This document shows, piece by piece, positions 1 to 10,222 of a stretch of DNA of 64,000 nucleotides. The stretch spans positions 1,270,476-1,334,475 of the forward strand of contig MU006224.1 of NCBI GenBank assembly GCA_010093685.1, given 5' to 3'. This DNA comes from Ophiobolus disseminans (lineage: Eukaryota; Ascomycota; Dothideomycetes; Pleosporales; Phaeosphaeriaceae). Under the pieces are notes generated by a model, which did not search any database, was not told the origin of the DNA, and was given only the letters and a program-made list of their open reading frames with translations. Numbering within the stretch: the first letter of the stretch is position 1; every line of letters starts with the position of its first letter. The position numbers were made by a program, and so were the translations under genes.

Positions 1-1016
1 GCCTCCGCTCATCCTTGCACGGAGAAACCCAAGCCTGGAGAATCCTTCAGCGCTGCATGTTCAATCCTCCAGCAACCAAAACGCTCATCGCAGCGCAATC
101 CCACGATTGCACCTTCCTCAAACGGCCGGCTAAAGTCCCAGAACGATCTCACTTCGCTACCGGTTTTTGAGAACAGGTTCTATGCACGTTATCTCGCTTG
201 ACGAGTCGTGTCGCATTGCGGCGAATGAGACGCGATGTGGCGCGGTGATTATGTAGACCGCGTGCAGCGCGCCGCTGACGCTCGACTGGAATACTGCCGG
301 TTGGGCAACGAGGTAGAGTGTACCTGCTGGAGCCACGTCTGCGGATGCGGTGAGAAATTGGCGCCATGCAGGCAGCGTCGATGTGCTGGATTCGGCATGT
401 TCCGCGGAGGCGTGATGGATGGGGTATGGAGGCGTGATTGATGATTTCTTTTTACGACTCCAAAATGGTCGCTGGGGGCTGGCAACATATTTCGGACCGT
501 CTTGTATGTACATCTCGCTGAGCTGTTCAGTTGTTGTCACAGCTTTCCGGGGGATGTGCCTGTGCGGAACCCATATCCAGGTGAACATCCGGAGAAATTA
601 CCTTGTCATCCGGTGCAATACCACGGCGTCGGGCATGGCGCCTCACCCAAGATCTTGATTTCCGGATGGAGCGGTGTGGATGTAGTTTGCGGAAAGGGAT
701 GCGCACTTGCAAGGGATTTTCATTGGAAGGCTAGGATTCGCTGTCGAGAAATCCTAGATGGCGATGATGTGGCTCCCGTGGGTCTGCGTCCTATCGGAGG
801 ATTTGGGAACTGGGAACAGGGCTTGTGTAGACGCGCAGTTGAAAAGGGATGATGCCGGTTGTCCTGGTGTATTCAGTAGGCATTTGGACAAGTATGTAGT
901 TTGCAAAAACAAGATAATAGAAATTGGAATTGGTGCACTGCCACAGATTTCGTGGGATTGCGTGGGAGGGGAGTCTATGGGCTTTTCTTTAAAAAATGAC
1001 TCCGTCATGTACAGTA
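1..1016. other. Left-edge stretch without a supported gene
   Basis: Several short open frames overlap here on both strands, the longest 143 codons on the minus strand (157-588), but none has recognisable motifs. The first 200 bases could be the 3' end of a gene lying to the left, which cannot be judged from this window. Confidence 0.4.
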
Positions 1017-1209
1017 CGAAGGCGCTCGTGTTTGGTGATGCACCACTAGGAAGCCAGGATACCCTCACAATACTAGAAAGGCGTTAGAAAATTCTAATAG
1101 AGGTGTAAAGGTAGACAGGTTGTCGTGTGCTAGAATGTAGGTTCTTGCAATATTTGTTGAATAGTACGTTGACTACACATCGGTGCATCACCAAATCCGA
1201 GCTCCTTGG
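1017..1209. mobile_element. MITE-like element, copy 1 (TA-flanked, about 30-bp TIRs)
   Basis: The left end reads CGAAGGCGCTCGTGTTTGG and continues to GATGCACCA. The right end, reverse-complemented, reads CCAAGGAGCTCGGATTTGG and then GATGCACCG, so the two ends are imperfect inverted repeats of about 30 bp. TA lies directly outside both ends (1015-1016 and 1210-1211), as for Tc1/mariner-type insertions. The 193-bp element has no coding capacity. Related copies lie at 5540-5768 and 22587-22770. It sits about 410 bp beyond the 3' end of the CENP-K-like gene. Superfamily assignment is inference. Confidence 0.8.
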
Positions 1210-1618
1210 TATGGCACAGGGTCCAGTCTTCCGTTCGTGAGAGGTTGCAACGACCTGTCGATGAGATTGTAGCATGCTTTACGCATTTGGACACTTCTGA
1301 TCTTTTTGAGGGAAGTGTTGTTACAATGCGTCTGCAATGTCGGTAGGTACTTGAGGAAGCCGTGTGCAGAGTTGTTTAAATCTTTGCAAGAGCATGTTAG
1401 CATAAAAGAAAACAATTCTCTTTTCCACTAAAGAGATGATGTGGTAAATTTCCTTGCTTTTAGTCCAAATTGATTTGAGCAACATCAGCACACATGACAC
1501 TCTCCCAACACTTGCATATGCTGTTTCCACTTCACCTGGGCTACGATTTACTCTGAAGGCGATCCACAGCAATCGTGTAAGCAACTCGTTGCTAAATCAT
1601 CACACTGTCTGCCCTTAT

Positions 1619-2737
1619 TCAGTCATCCAACTCCCTCCCAAAGTCGATCAAACGCAGCTTCTTTGCATCCTTCGGATGAAATTGAGCAACCTTCGCCCTG
1701 ACCAGGAATCTCGACGCAGCTGAGTCCTTCTCAAGCTGGAAGTATGCCTTCCCACCGCCTGCCCCAATGAGCGTAGCAAAAAGATTCTCGATCAGCTTCC
1801 GCATCTCCGCATCCGCGGCTTCAGCTTCCGTGGGTGGCTCCTCCTCTTCATTATCCTCAGCAGCAGCTTTATTGCCCCAGATCTGGTCGATTCGGCGCTG
1901 CCGCGTCTTGTCAGATACGGGCTTCTTGGACGACTTTGCGCGTCCTTTCTTGGTGAATCCAGCAGCGAGCGTATCGTCCTCCACGTCGAACATATCACCT
2001 ACCACGGGGCCGCCGAGTTCTTCGGCGGCGATCATGGCAGCGAGGTAATCGTTGATAAAATCGTTCATAGCTTCACCAAGTCTCTGCATCTCAGCCTCGC
2101 ACTTGTCTTTTTGCGTGCGCTTGGCTGCGATCATTTCCCTGGCCAGCTGGGCAGTCGTCTTTTGAGAACGGTCCTCGTGCTGTGCGCGCAGTCTGTCTAT
2201 ACGGCTCTCCATAGCCTGGGTTAGAAGATTGGCATCGTGGAGGTTGGCGTCTTCACGTCTTAGATTTGTTTCTGCTTTCGTGACTTGCTCCTGAGTACTG
2301 ACGATGGCTTCTTTCGTACCATGTACATTTCGCTGGAGAGAACGCGCCGCTAGAAGAGCAGGAAGAATTGAGCCTTGAGATGGAAGAAAGGTTGCCGTGG
2401 ATTTGAGGCCAGTGTAGACGTCCTTGATTGCTTGTAGTTGTTGCAGTTTCTGCCGCGGATCCTCTGACGCGTAGACTGCATCTTCAAGCTGGACCGCGGA
2501 GCGCGACTTGAGCTTTGTATCGGTTAGTACGTTCACATTCTTAATAGCCCAGCTTCAGCATACCTTTTCTAGGGCAGCTTGCTGTTCCTGGACGCGTGAT
2601 CGCAGTTCCTTCACGGTTTGCTCTAAACGCGCTTCGGTATTGGTTGCGTCAAAGTCCATCGCGCCATCCTGTAGCTCTCGTGCATCCTTGACATACTCTC
2701 GTATATTCGAAAAAGCGCGGTCGTGGTGTTGTGCCAT
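1619..2737 (-). CDS. CENP-K-like inner kinetochore protein (Sim4/Mcm22 family)
   Basis: Two exons (2564-2737 and 1619-2512) are joined by a 51-nt intron with GTATGC donor, TACTAAC branch site and CAAAG acceptor in phase 0. The product is about 355 residues, largely helical and coiled-coil over the first two thirds, with an acidic, Lys-rich middle (GRAKSSKKPVSDKTRQRRID) and a conserved C-terminal block ending in FHPKDAKKLRLIDFGRELDD. That C-terminal block resembles fungal members of the CENP-K family, part of the constitutive centromere-associated network that links centromeric chromatin to the outer kinetochore. The ATG at 2737 is chosen because it gives the coiled-coil start in the frame that splices cleanly; an upstream ATG at 2811 is in another frame. 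Family recognition is from memory of the pattern. The next gene upstream is divergent. Confidence 0.7.
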
Positions 2738-3567
2738 AGTTCGAGTATGTGAGACACGCGATGTTGTTGATCGGTGTTGACGTCCAAGGTTCCTTGGTTG
2801 AGACTGAACATGCGTGGATGCGCTTACGACTGCACGCCAGCTGCTAACACCAAAAAGATCAAGACGTTGCCTGTCGTTGCCCTCTCCAGCGTTTGTCGCG
2901 AAAGATATTCACATTCCCTCACTCGGGCGTTGGGGGCTCCCACAATGCACGTGACAGCCAAGGCGCTAGTGCCGATCATCTCCGCTTCCTTTTTCGCACT
3001 TGCAACGCCTGTACAACTTCCATCTCCCTCCCAGCACCCACCTGCCACTCTCCACCAGCACCCAGGGTTCTTTCTTCAGCGCCATCTCCCCTTCCTCTTT
3101 GATCACTTTTCTCGCTGTGCAGGAAGGCGCGCAACCCTGAGCTCTCCGCATCTGAGACGCCGGTTGCTTGCCGAGAAGGTTTGACGAGCGAGCTTTCTTT
3201 ACTTGGGCCACTTTCTTCTCCCTCGTCGACATCACACCGCCTAAGAAAGCATTCACCCTCTCCGACTTGTTCGCTCCATCTGCACCAGCACCAGCACCCG
3301 GAGTCTCGCTCATCGAGGCCTCGTCCTTCCGACCACTGCACTCCCTGCATGCTCCAAGCCCCGTCCTAGCTTCGACGACTTCACCTCCACCTTCACACCC
3401 TCAAACCGCACAGTCCCTCCCCAGTCGCCAGCACCAGCACGCTTTCCTTGACGGCCCCGCTGTACATAACGCTCAACAATTGAACAAATACATCAGCATC
3501 TCACTTGAGAGCGCACCTGGACTGTGAAGAGCGCATATTCACGTTTCAAGACTCATACATAGGAACC
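2738..3567. promoter_or_regulatory. Divergent intergenic region with long pyrimidine-rich 5' leader
   Basis: This 830-bp gap separates the minus-strand CENP-K-like gene from the plus-strand KH-domain gene. From about 2980 to 3560 the plus strand is rich in C and T with CACCAG-type repeats, as in long fungal 5' leaders and promoters. Open frames here are short and unconvincing. It probably holds both promoters and a long 5' UTR for the KH gene. Confidence 0.45.
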
Positions 3568-5046
3568 ATGTCTGCATCACCGACCATCGCAGCCTCCACC
3601 AAGCGGCCTCTGGAGGAGCCATCCTCGCCTGCCGGGCCCAATGACCAACCCGACGCCAAGCGCCCTGCGCTCGACAAGATGGTCAGGGATGACACCGCCG
3701 CCGACGACATCGAGACCGCAGAGCCAGTGAAAGGAGAAGGCATCGCTACCGAGGACATCCAGGCAGAAGACGCCAAGCCAGCGAACGTAGCCGATATTCC
3801 TGAGCAGAACGGCGCTGAGCCCATCGTGACTGATACCATTGTCCCGGATGCGCCTTCCATTCTTGAGACCCAGCCCATCCAGTCCACTTCCGGCGCCAAT
3901 GGCCGACCCATGTCACACAACCAGCAAGTGGACGAGACAAACTGGCTGCATCTGCGCGCATGTATTGGCACCAGCGAGGCTGCTACCATCATTGGCAAGG
4001 GTGGAGAGAATGTGACCCAGATTCGACGTCTGTCTGGCGCCAAGTGCACCGTCAGTGACTACTCTCGTGGCGCTGTCGAGCGCATCCTCACCGTCAGCGG
4101 CCAAGTCGATGCTGTGTCCAAGGCTTTCGGCTTGATCGTCCGCACACTCAACCAGGAGGATCTTGAGCAGCCGTCTACCTCCACATCCAAAGCCTACCCA
4201 ATGCGCCTACTCATCCCCCACATCCTTATCGGCTCCATTATTGGCAAGGCTGGTGTTCGCATCCGCGAGATTCAGGAAGCTTCCAACGCGAAACTGAACG
4301 CATCAGACACCCTTCTCCCCAACTCTGGCGAGCGATCATTGGTTGTCCTCGGTGTTGCTGACGCGGTACATATCGCTGTGTATTATGTTGCACAGACTCT
4401 AGTAGAGCAACTGACTGAGCGCTTCGGGGGGCCTGCTGCATCGCAGTATGCGACCCGTAGCGGCATGGCTGCCAATGTCGTCCCAGGTGGTATGTCGGTA
4501 CAGCCGTATGTACCTCAGCCCGCAGGAGGCCAATACCAACAGCCCAACAACTTCCGTCGCCAAGAACCACAGCGCACTCCGGCCCATGGAGGATATGGTG
4601 CTGGTCCTCACATGCACAGCCAGCCTGTTCAGCCATCCCCATACGGTCACCCCAACATGCCTTACGGAGCCGGCTCGCCAGGACGCGCCCACTACGGGGG
4701 TCCTGCCCAACCCACTCCCTATGGTGCTCACCATGGCGCGGCTCCCGTCCCGCACGGAGGTGCACCAAACCAGCCCCCCGTCTCCATGCCCGGTCAGCCG
4801 CTAACACAACAGATCTTCATTCCGAATGACATGGTCGGAGCCATCATCGGCAAGGGCGGCGCTAAAATCAACGAGATACGCCAACTGAGTGGCAGTGTGA
4901 TCAAGATCAACGAGCCCACTGACAACAGCAACGAGCGCCTGGTCACCATCACTGGCACTCAGGAGTGCAACCAGATGGCGCTCTACATGCTCTACTCGCG
5001 ACTTGGTGAGACCTCAAACTACCCAACTGTCCGATCTAGCAACTAA
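3568..5046 (+). CDS. Triple KH-domain RNA-binding protein (PBP2/HEK2-like)
   Basis: An intronless 492-residue protein. Start chosen at 3568, where ATG follows the good context GGAACC; an in-frame ATG 63 bp upstream adds only an unconserved leader. After an acidic N-terminal 120 residues come three KH domains at about residues 125-190, 209-275 and 411-480. Each carries an intact GxxG RNA-binding loop (GKGG, GKAG, GKGG). Between KH2 and KH3 lies a long Gly/Pro/Tyr/Gln/His-rich low-complexity linker typical of proteins that enter RNA granules. This arrangement matches the yeast Pbp2/Hek2 and hnRNP K group, which bind mRNA and affect stability, localisation and telomere functions. The exact orthology among KH paralogues is not settled. 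Confidence 0.9.
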   Translation: MSASPTIAASTKRPLEEPSSPAGPNDQPDAKRPALDKMVRDDTAADDIETAEPVKGEGIATEDIQAEDAKPANVADIPEQNGAEPIVTDTIVPDAPSILETQPIQSTSGANGRPMSHNQQVDETNWLHLRACIGTSEAATIIGKGGENVTQIRRLSGAKCTVSDYSRGAVERILTVSGQVDAVSKAFGLIVRTLNQEDLEQPSTSTSKAYPMRLLIPHILIGSIIGKAGVRIREIQEASNAKLNASDTLLPNSGERSLVVLGVADAVHIAVYYVAQTLVEQLTERFGGPAASQYATRSGMAANVVPGGMSVQPYVPQPAGGQYQQPNNFRRQEPQRTPAHGGYGAGPHMHSQPVQPSPYGHPNMPYGAGSPGRAHYGGPAQPTPYGAHHGAAPVPHGGAPNQPPVSMPGQPLTQQIFIPNDMVGAIIGKGGAKINEIRQLSGSVIKINEPTDNSNERLVTITGTQECNQMALYMLYSRLGETSNYPTVRSSN

Positions 5047-5539
5047 TCAGTCTACAGAATCCGAGAAGCACCGCATCTAGTAGTGTGTACTTGAGAGGAT
5101 TGCGCAGTATGTGAGTGAAAGAAGGGATTACTTCAGTGCCCTTACCCAGGACGTATGCATTCGGAATGGCGTAGTGGTCTCGATTTTCGGGGCTTCATTA
5201 GTTCGTGATTTACGTTCAATGTCTGGCTCGCAGCCTTGAGCGGCGTCCGAGTGTCGCTCTTTTCCACAGTCTAATGGTCCGGATAAGATTTACATGGTAG
5301 TTACATACTTGTATCTAATCAAAGCTTTTAATTTCTCTCAGGTGCATGAAGAACTGCTCAGAAATGCATGTCATGTGATGCAGTCTTGCTGTGGCAAACA
5401 ATTAGTGCTTATAATACCTACGAGTTGTGCATACACTTTGACTGCGCAGTTGTCTCTATACTTAGAAATACATCGTAGATTATGTCGTCCACATAGCAGC
5501 AGCAAAAACTTTTAAGATAGGGGATTAATAAGAACAATA
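5047..5539. other. Intergenic, 3' region of the KH gene
   Basis: No gene is supported. The sequence turns AT-richer after about 5280 and leads directly into MITE copy 2. Confidence 0.4.
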
Positions 5540-5768
5540 CGAAGGAGCTTGTTAGTAATGCACTACTAGTAGGTAAAATCCTACTACGAAGCCTGTGTTT
5601 CCTCGCAGCACTATAAAACAGGTAATGAATTTTGATAATGATGTAAAGGTAGACAGGTCTTTGTATTATAGGATAGTATTCTAGGATATATCATGTTGTA
5701 ATGTGCCTAGCTGTAGTATATAGTCGCACGTAGACTAATCGGTGCATGACTAAATACGAGCTCGGTCG
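5540..5768. mobile_element. MITE-like element, copy 2
   Basis: The left end CGAAGGAGCTTGTTAGTAATG matches the family terminus, and the right end (about 5733-5768) carries the inverted partner with GGTGCATGACTAAATACGAG followed by CTCGGTCG. TA precedes the left end (5538-5539); the right flank reads CA, probably a decayed TA. Internally it shares a block ATGTAAAGGTAGACAGG with copy 1. There is no coding capacity. It lies between the convergent KH gene and the amidoligase-like gene. Confidence 0.7.
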
Positions 5769-6117
5769 CAAGGACGCTATACTTACTGATCTCGAGGTCC
5801 ACGCCATCCCTTTTCATGAAATTGTATGTGTAAACGGCTTCAAGTTAGGCATATTGCCGGACCTGAAAAACGTTTCACGTGTAGGATTGGAATATGTGAA
5901 GGTGAAAGGCTGCATTGGTCACCATAAAGTTTTGATAAGACACATGGGACACCGAGTGGTGATGATGGTGATCATAAGTCAGAGGAGGATAGTATCGCGC
6001 TGTAGTTCATGTAGTACCAGCTTTTGAACAAGAGCATATAAAACAAAGAATTTATGGCGATTAATAACGTGCCCCCAAGAAGAGACGCATCACAATATTG
6101 CCGCTTCTCTAGATAGC

Positions 6118-7860
6118 CTAATCCCGCCCCAATAGCGCCATTCTCTCATGATACTCCTCCCCATCCCTCACCGCACCCGGACTCCTCCTCGCCCGCACCC
6201 ACAGATCTTCCTCTGGCTCTTTCGCTTCCATTATCTCCACCTCACCCAGCCGATCCCTCCAATCATCTATCTTCTTCTCGGTTTCTTTGCCCCTCCCATC
6301 GCCGCCACGATCTTCCTCTTTCCCTCCCCTCTTTTTTCGTTTCAGTTCCTCTTTCAACATCAATGCATACAGCTTCGCCCCTTTCGTTGGGTAAAACCCT
6401 CCCGCTTTGGTATATCGCTCGATAAACTTCGGTATATATTTGCGTTGCTCTTTCAGGACTTTAGCGATGTGCTGCGTGGTGGGGACGAAGGGATCGCGGT
6501 GGAGATTGAGAGATCTGGGAGTGTCTATTATGTTGTCGGCGCTTGCTTCTTCGCTGAATAGCTTGTTTAGCTCGGTTTTGTAGTGCCTTTTCGTGTCCTC
6601 GCTGGCTCTCAACATGCTGAGGAGCTGTTTGAAGTTGTGTTGTGGTTGTGTTGGGTTGGGCGAGGTGCCCTTGCGGAAGAATTCGAGCCACTGGGCGAGC
6701 TTAGGTGAGGACTGCGTGTAGGCGAGGTTTACGAGGCGGCATATGAGTTCAGTGTGGGCCAGGATGGCGGAGATGGACAAGGTGCTGCGATATGAATTGA
6801 ATGTCAGGGTCGATATAGATGCTGTGATGTTGGCGTTGGATGGACCGGTCTGTGTTGGTCCGAGAGGCTGAGAGACGGGGTTAGATTCGTTGGCCTTCAT
6901 AGATCCCGAATATTTATAAGTGGTGCTCCGCTCCGTCGAAGACATGGTCTTTTTTTCAGTGAATTCGCACGAAACAACGAGCTGACGTCCCGTCTCTTGA
7001 AAGGTTCTGATCTCCTCCAGTAGCTCCTCAACATCCATGCAGTCAACAACATCCCACCACTCCCTCTTTCTGCCCTTCGTTCGCTCACATGCAATATCCT
7101 CCTCATCGAATCTGCTCATCCATTTCTTCTTGTCGCGCTCATACACTGTTCCTTTCCTCTTATTCGTGATATTCTTTCGGTCCTTTAGTTTCTTCCACAT
7201 CTCATCCTTTTCTTCCCTCAGTTGCCTGATCCCTCTGTACTCTAGAAACCTCGAGAAAGACCAATACTTGAGAAGACCTGGTGGGGTAGTAAGCTGCGTC
7301 AACTCGCGCTCCACCGCCGTGAAAACGGTCATGACTCTCTTAGCTACCTCGGGTTCCAGAATACCAGAGTTCTTTTTTCCCGGGACAAGCGATACGCGAA
7401 GCCAGCTATGTTCACCGGCGACGAGGTTGAATAGTCTCATTTCCCCTTCTTGCCCTTCCGTATGATAATCATTATCATGGAAACACCTGACAAGCTCTCC
7501 AAACAGTTTCCTCGCCTGATTGCCAAAGTCGCTCCACTGAGAGGATTCGGTGTCAAGGGAAATATTTGAGCGTTGGAGTTGCATGGGACATGACCACACG
7601 TTCTTGTCTGAGTGGGTTTTTTCTTTGGTGCTGAGATTGTTGTCATCCTCGAGTGTGAGTGTAGGCTGTGGCTGTAGTAACCATGCCGCCTCCCGACTGT
7701 CTTGGTCATCGAGGGTAATAGGCACAGGATATTTTTTACAAGCATCAAGCAATACTGTATGAACAGTTTCTACGAGCTTTTGCGCGTCCAATCTTTCCTG
7801 ATGCATGCGGTCGTGGCGGCCGAGGAGAATGAAGGGGATATGGAGGGTTAAGGTGTCCAT
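6118..7860 (-). CDS. Large single-exon protein, divergent amidoligase-like
   Basis: A 580-residue intronless ORF beginning at an ATG preceded by AACC. I do not recognise it firmly. Residues about 90-240 show the layout of fungal putative amidoligase domains: WSCPMQLQR, then a Trp-containing helix and LFGELVRCF, then SWLRVSLVPG where active relatives have a GLHVHVG-like strand, then a helix AKRVMTVFTAVERELTQL. If that alignment is right, the histidines of the GLHVHVG strand are lost. The middle (about 250-290) is Lys/Arg-rich, and the C-terminus is charged with predicted helices. Expression as a real gene is supported only by its length and lack of stops. Function should be treated as unknown; the fold assignment is inference. 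Confidence 0.5.
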   Translation of the reverse strand: MDTLTLHIPFILLGRHDRMHQERLDAQKLVETVHTVLLDACKKYPVPITLDDQDSREAAWLLQPQPTLTLEDDNNLSTKEKTHSDKNVWSCPMQLQRSNISLDTESSQWSDFGNQARKLFGELVRCFHDNDYHTEGQEGEMRLFNLVAGEHSWLRVSLVPGKKNSGILEPEVAKRVMTVFTAVERELTQLTTPPGLLKYWSFSRFLEYRGIRQLREEKDEMWKKLKDRKNITNKRKGTVYERDKKKWMSRFDEEDIACERTKGRKREWWDVVDCMDVEELLEEIRTFQETGRQLVVSCEFTEKKTMSSTERSTTYKYSGSMKANESNPVSQPLGPTQTGPSNANITASISTLTFNSYRSTLSISAILAHTELICRLVNLAYTQSSPKLAQWLEFFRKGTSPNPTQPQHNFKQLLSMLRASEDTKRHYKTELNKLFSEEASADNIIDTPRSLNLHRDPFVPTTQHIAKVLKEQRKYIPKFIERYTKAGGFYPTKGAKLYALMLKEELKRKKRGGKEEDRGGDGRGKETEKKIDDWRDRLGEVEIMEAKEPEEDLWVRARRSPGAVRDGEEYHERMALLGRD

Positions 7861-8301
7861 GGTTAGTTACAACCGACGCAGCTCTCAAGCCAGAGCATCA
7901 GAATGTTGTGCGAGCTGGTTGCACGGGAATGTGAGGTACTGAGCAACGAGTGTCAACGTGCGCTCGAGACAAAGGACATGGTGTCTTTACCCCACCTGAG
8001 TCCCTTCGAGACAAAGCACAAGTATGTCGACTAGTACAAGCAGGAACAAAGATGTCTTCTGCGAAAATCAAATCGCATTCTAGAATGCTGCACTGAGCCG
8101 CCTGCCAGTGCGTCCAATGCAGTAGTGGTATTTTTACACCTACCGTGCTGAATAAAGCATCCACCATGTCTTGTCTACGTCGCATTGTTGCCTCCGACCC
8201 CAGAATCGACCTTCTCCTGCTCAAAGCCTCATAGACCAGTGGCGTATAACAACTAATCAACGCCTAGCTTTGCCGTCACACACGCTCACAGCGTCGAGCC
8301 T
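7861..8301. other. Intergenic between two minus-strand genes
   Basis: No gene is supported; a 120-codon minus-strand frame at 7898-8260 has no recognisable features. Probably the promoter of the amidoligase-like gene and the 3' UTR of SEC14. Confidence 0.4.
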
Positions 8302-9516
8302 CTAGACTTGAGGATGTGGTTGAGGTGCACCGGCGGGCGTGCCAGGATCCACTCCAACGGGAGCTTGTGCGGCGCCGCCTTGGGTCGGAGGGGGCAGCTG
8401 AGTGTTGTCAATGGCGTTGCCGTCGTCCTTCTTTGCCCACTTGGGCTCCGAGGCCCACTCCTTGTCCATCCATGGCCCGGCATCACTCAAGGCGCAGCCA
8501 CCGGGACAGTCACATTTTCCACCAAATTGCTTGGGCAGGTTCTCGGCGGGTATCTGGGCGAGCAGCTCCTTCTCGTATCCGCTGCCGAGCATGTGGATCT
8601 TTGCGCTGGTGACGGGGTCGAGGAACTTCTTAACGACGCTGAAGACGCCCGAGAAGCCCCAGGGTGCGTTGATGATGTACATCTTGCCGAGGCGCTCGGG
8701 GTAGTAGTTCTGGCTGATGGCCGAAACAGCGCCGAGGTAGCCATATACCGAGGTGGCCTTGGCGATGCCGACGCCCTTCAGGTCCATGATTGTGCACGAC
8801 GTCTCGAGGAGGTAGCCCGACTTGCGGGAGCAGGCGGGGAGGCGTGGGTCGGCCATCTTCTCGTACTCGCACACGAGGTTCTGGATCATGCGCTCCTGGG
8901 ACGTGATCTTGTTGAGCGCCGTGAGGTCCACCTTGCCGAGCGACTCGATGTACACGGGGCGGCCATCCTGCGGTCCTGCGTCAGTCGCTGCAGCGGAACA
9001 GCCGAGAGAGCACCTACCTTGTCCGTCTTGTGGTAGTACTGGGGATAGTACTCGAACACCTGCGGCCGCTCCTGGTAGTCGAAGGTGCGCACCAGCTCCT
9101 CGACACCCACGCCAGCGTACTCGGCCCGCCACTTTTCGCAGTCGACAAACCTGCCGTCGGTCAGCACAGTGCACTTGCAAACACCCCCCCGCCGTTCCGG
9201 GGCTCGGATGCTTACATCTTCCGCGAGTTCTCGACATTGAACTTGCGCGCGCGCAGGAACCGCAGCTGGAGACGGGTTAGTTCCTGCCAAGCCAGCAGCC
9301 CCGACAGCCGTGGGTGCGTACCAGTGTCAATGTGTCGAGGTTCTTGGTGTGGCCGGCCTGCTCGAGGATGCTCCGCAGCTGGAAGACTTGTGCATCTTGC
9401 TCGGCCGTGGTGTGCCCGGGGTGCCCGCTCTGCACCGTGGGGGATGTGGTGGGATGGTCGTAGTGGTCGTACTTGGGGTCGACCGGCAGCTCTTTCGCGG
9501 GAGGAGGGGCGGCCAT
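8302..9516 (-). CDS. SEC14: Sec14 phosphatidylinositol/phosphatidylcholine transfer protein
   Basis: Four exons (9322-9516, 9216-9265, 9018-9150, 8302-8967) joined by short introns with GTACGC, GTAAGC and GTAGGT donors give a 347-residue protein. The CRAL-TRIO N-terminal helices (LRFLRARKFNVENSRKM) are followed by the lipid-binding fold with hallmark strings FYPQYYHKTDKDGRPVY-like, TSCTIMDLKG, ISQNYYPERLGKMYIINAP and IPAENLPKQFGG. These match yeast Sec14 closely. The family exchanges phosphatidylinositol and phosphatidylcholine and primes PI4P synthesis for Golgi and endosomal trafficking. An unusual Pro/Gly/Ala-rich tail of about 40 residues follows the Sec14 core. All exon phases agree, so the model is secure. 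Confidence 0.93.
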
Positions 9517-10222
9517 GATGTGCTGATGATACGCTGAGTATGCAGAGGTGGGAGGTGAGGGATCGGTAAGGGCGCGGGCAATAGGCGGTGGAGCGCAACT
9601 TGTCGAGGTCGACCTTTAGGGTTATGACGAAGGCGGACTAGCACGTGGAATCGGTGAAGCGAGCGGGACCGCCCCTCGTCATCTGGGCCTCCTTCCGTGC
9701 CAGCGAATGATCGCCCATGGTCGCCGCATGACGGCATCCTCACAGTCGACATGGGCTGTTCACTCTCACGCGCACAGTGGACAAGAGCTGAGGATGAAGA
9801 AGTAGTCCGCCCTAATACAAGGGGACATCATCTTTTGGAAAGCTACCTATTTCATACATTGCAGAAGAAAAAAAGAGACCATGAAAACAAAACCAGCGGT
9901 GCCCCATGATGAAGTCAACCAGATCGTCCGTCAAAGCGCTTCGCAGGCCTAAAGAGAGTAGAGATCCATCGGGGCGAAGAACAACAGACATGATGTAAGA
10001 TTCCGGTGCCCTGCATTGCCCCGTGTCTCCCCGAACGAGATGTATGGCCAGACCGCCTAGACAACCCCAAAGTTCTCAGAGAACCCACGGACCTGACGAG
10101 ATGACGAAGAACGAGCAGCAACCAAACACCAACCAAATGACCACCACTCCCACACACGCGCCTATGGACAAGCTGCGAACCAAGACCCACGCCATATTCT
10201 TCGAAGAAATTGCCCTCCGACA
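9517..10222. other. Intergenic region, SEC14 promoter and CCR4 3' region
   Basis: About 700 bp without a supported gene. Open frames on the plus strand (9697-9909, 10023-10325) are short, Pro/Thr/Arg-biased and partly overlap the CCR4 3' end. Confidence 0.4.

Noticed and set aside
8308..9036. A 242-codon plus-strand frame
   Set aside because: It is antisense to the SEC14 exon, which has unambiguous family motifs.
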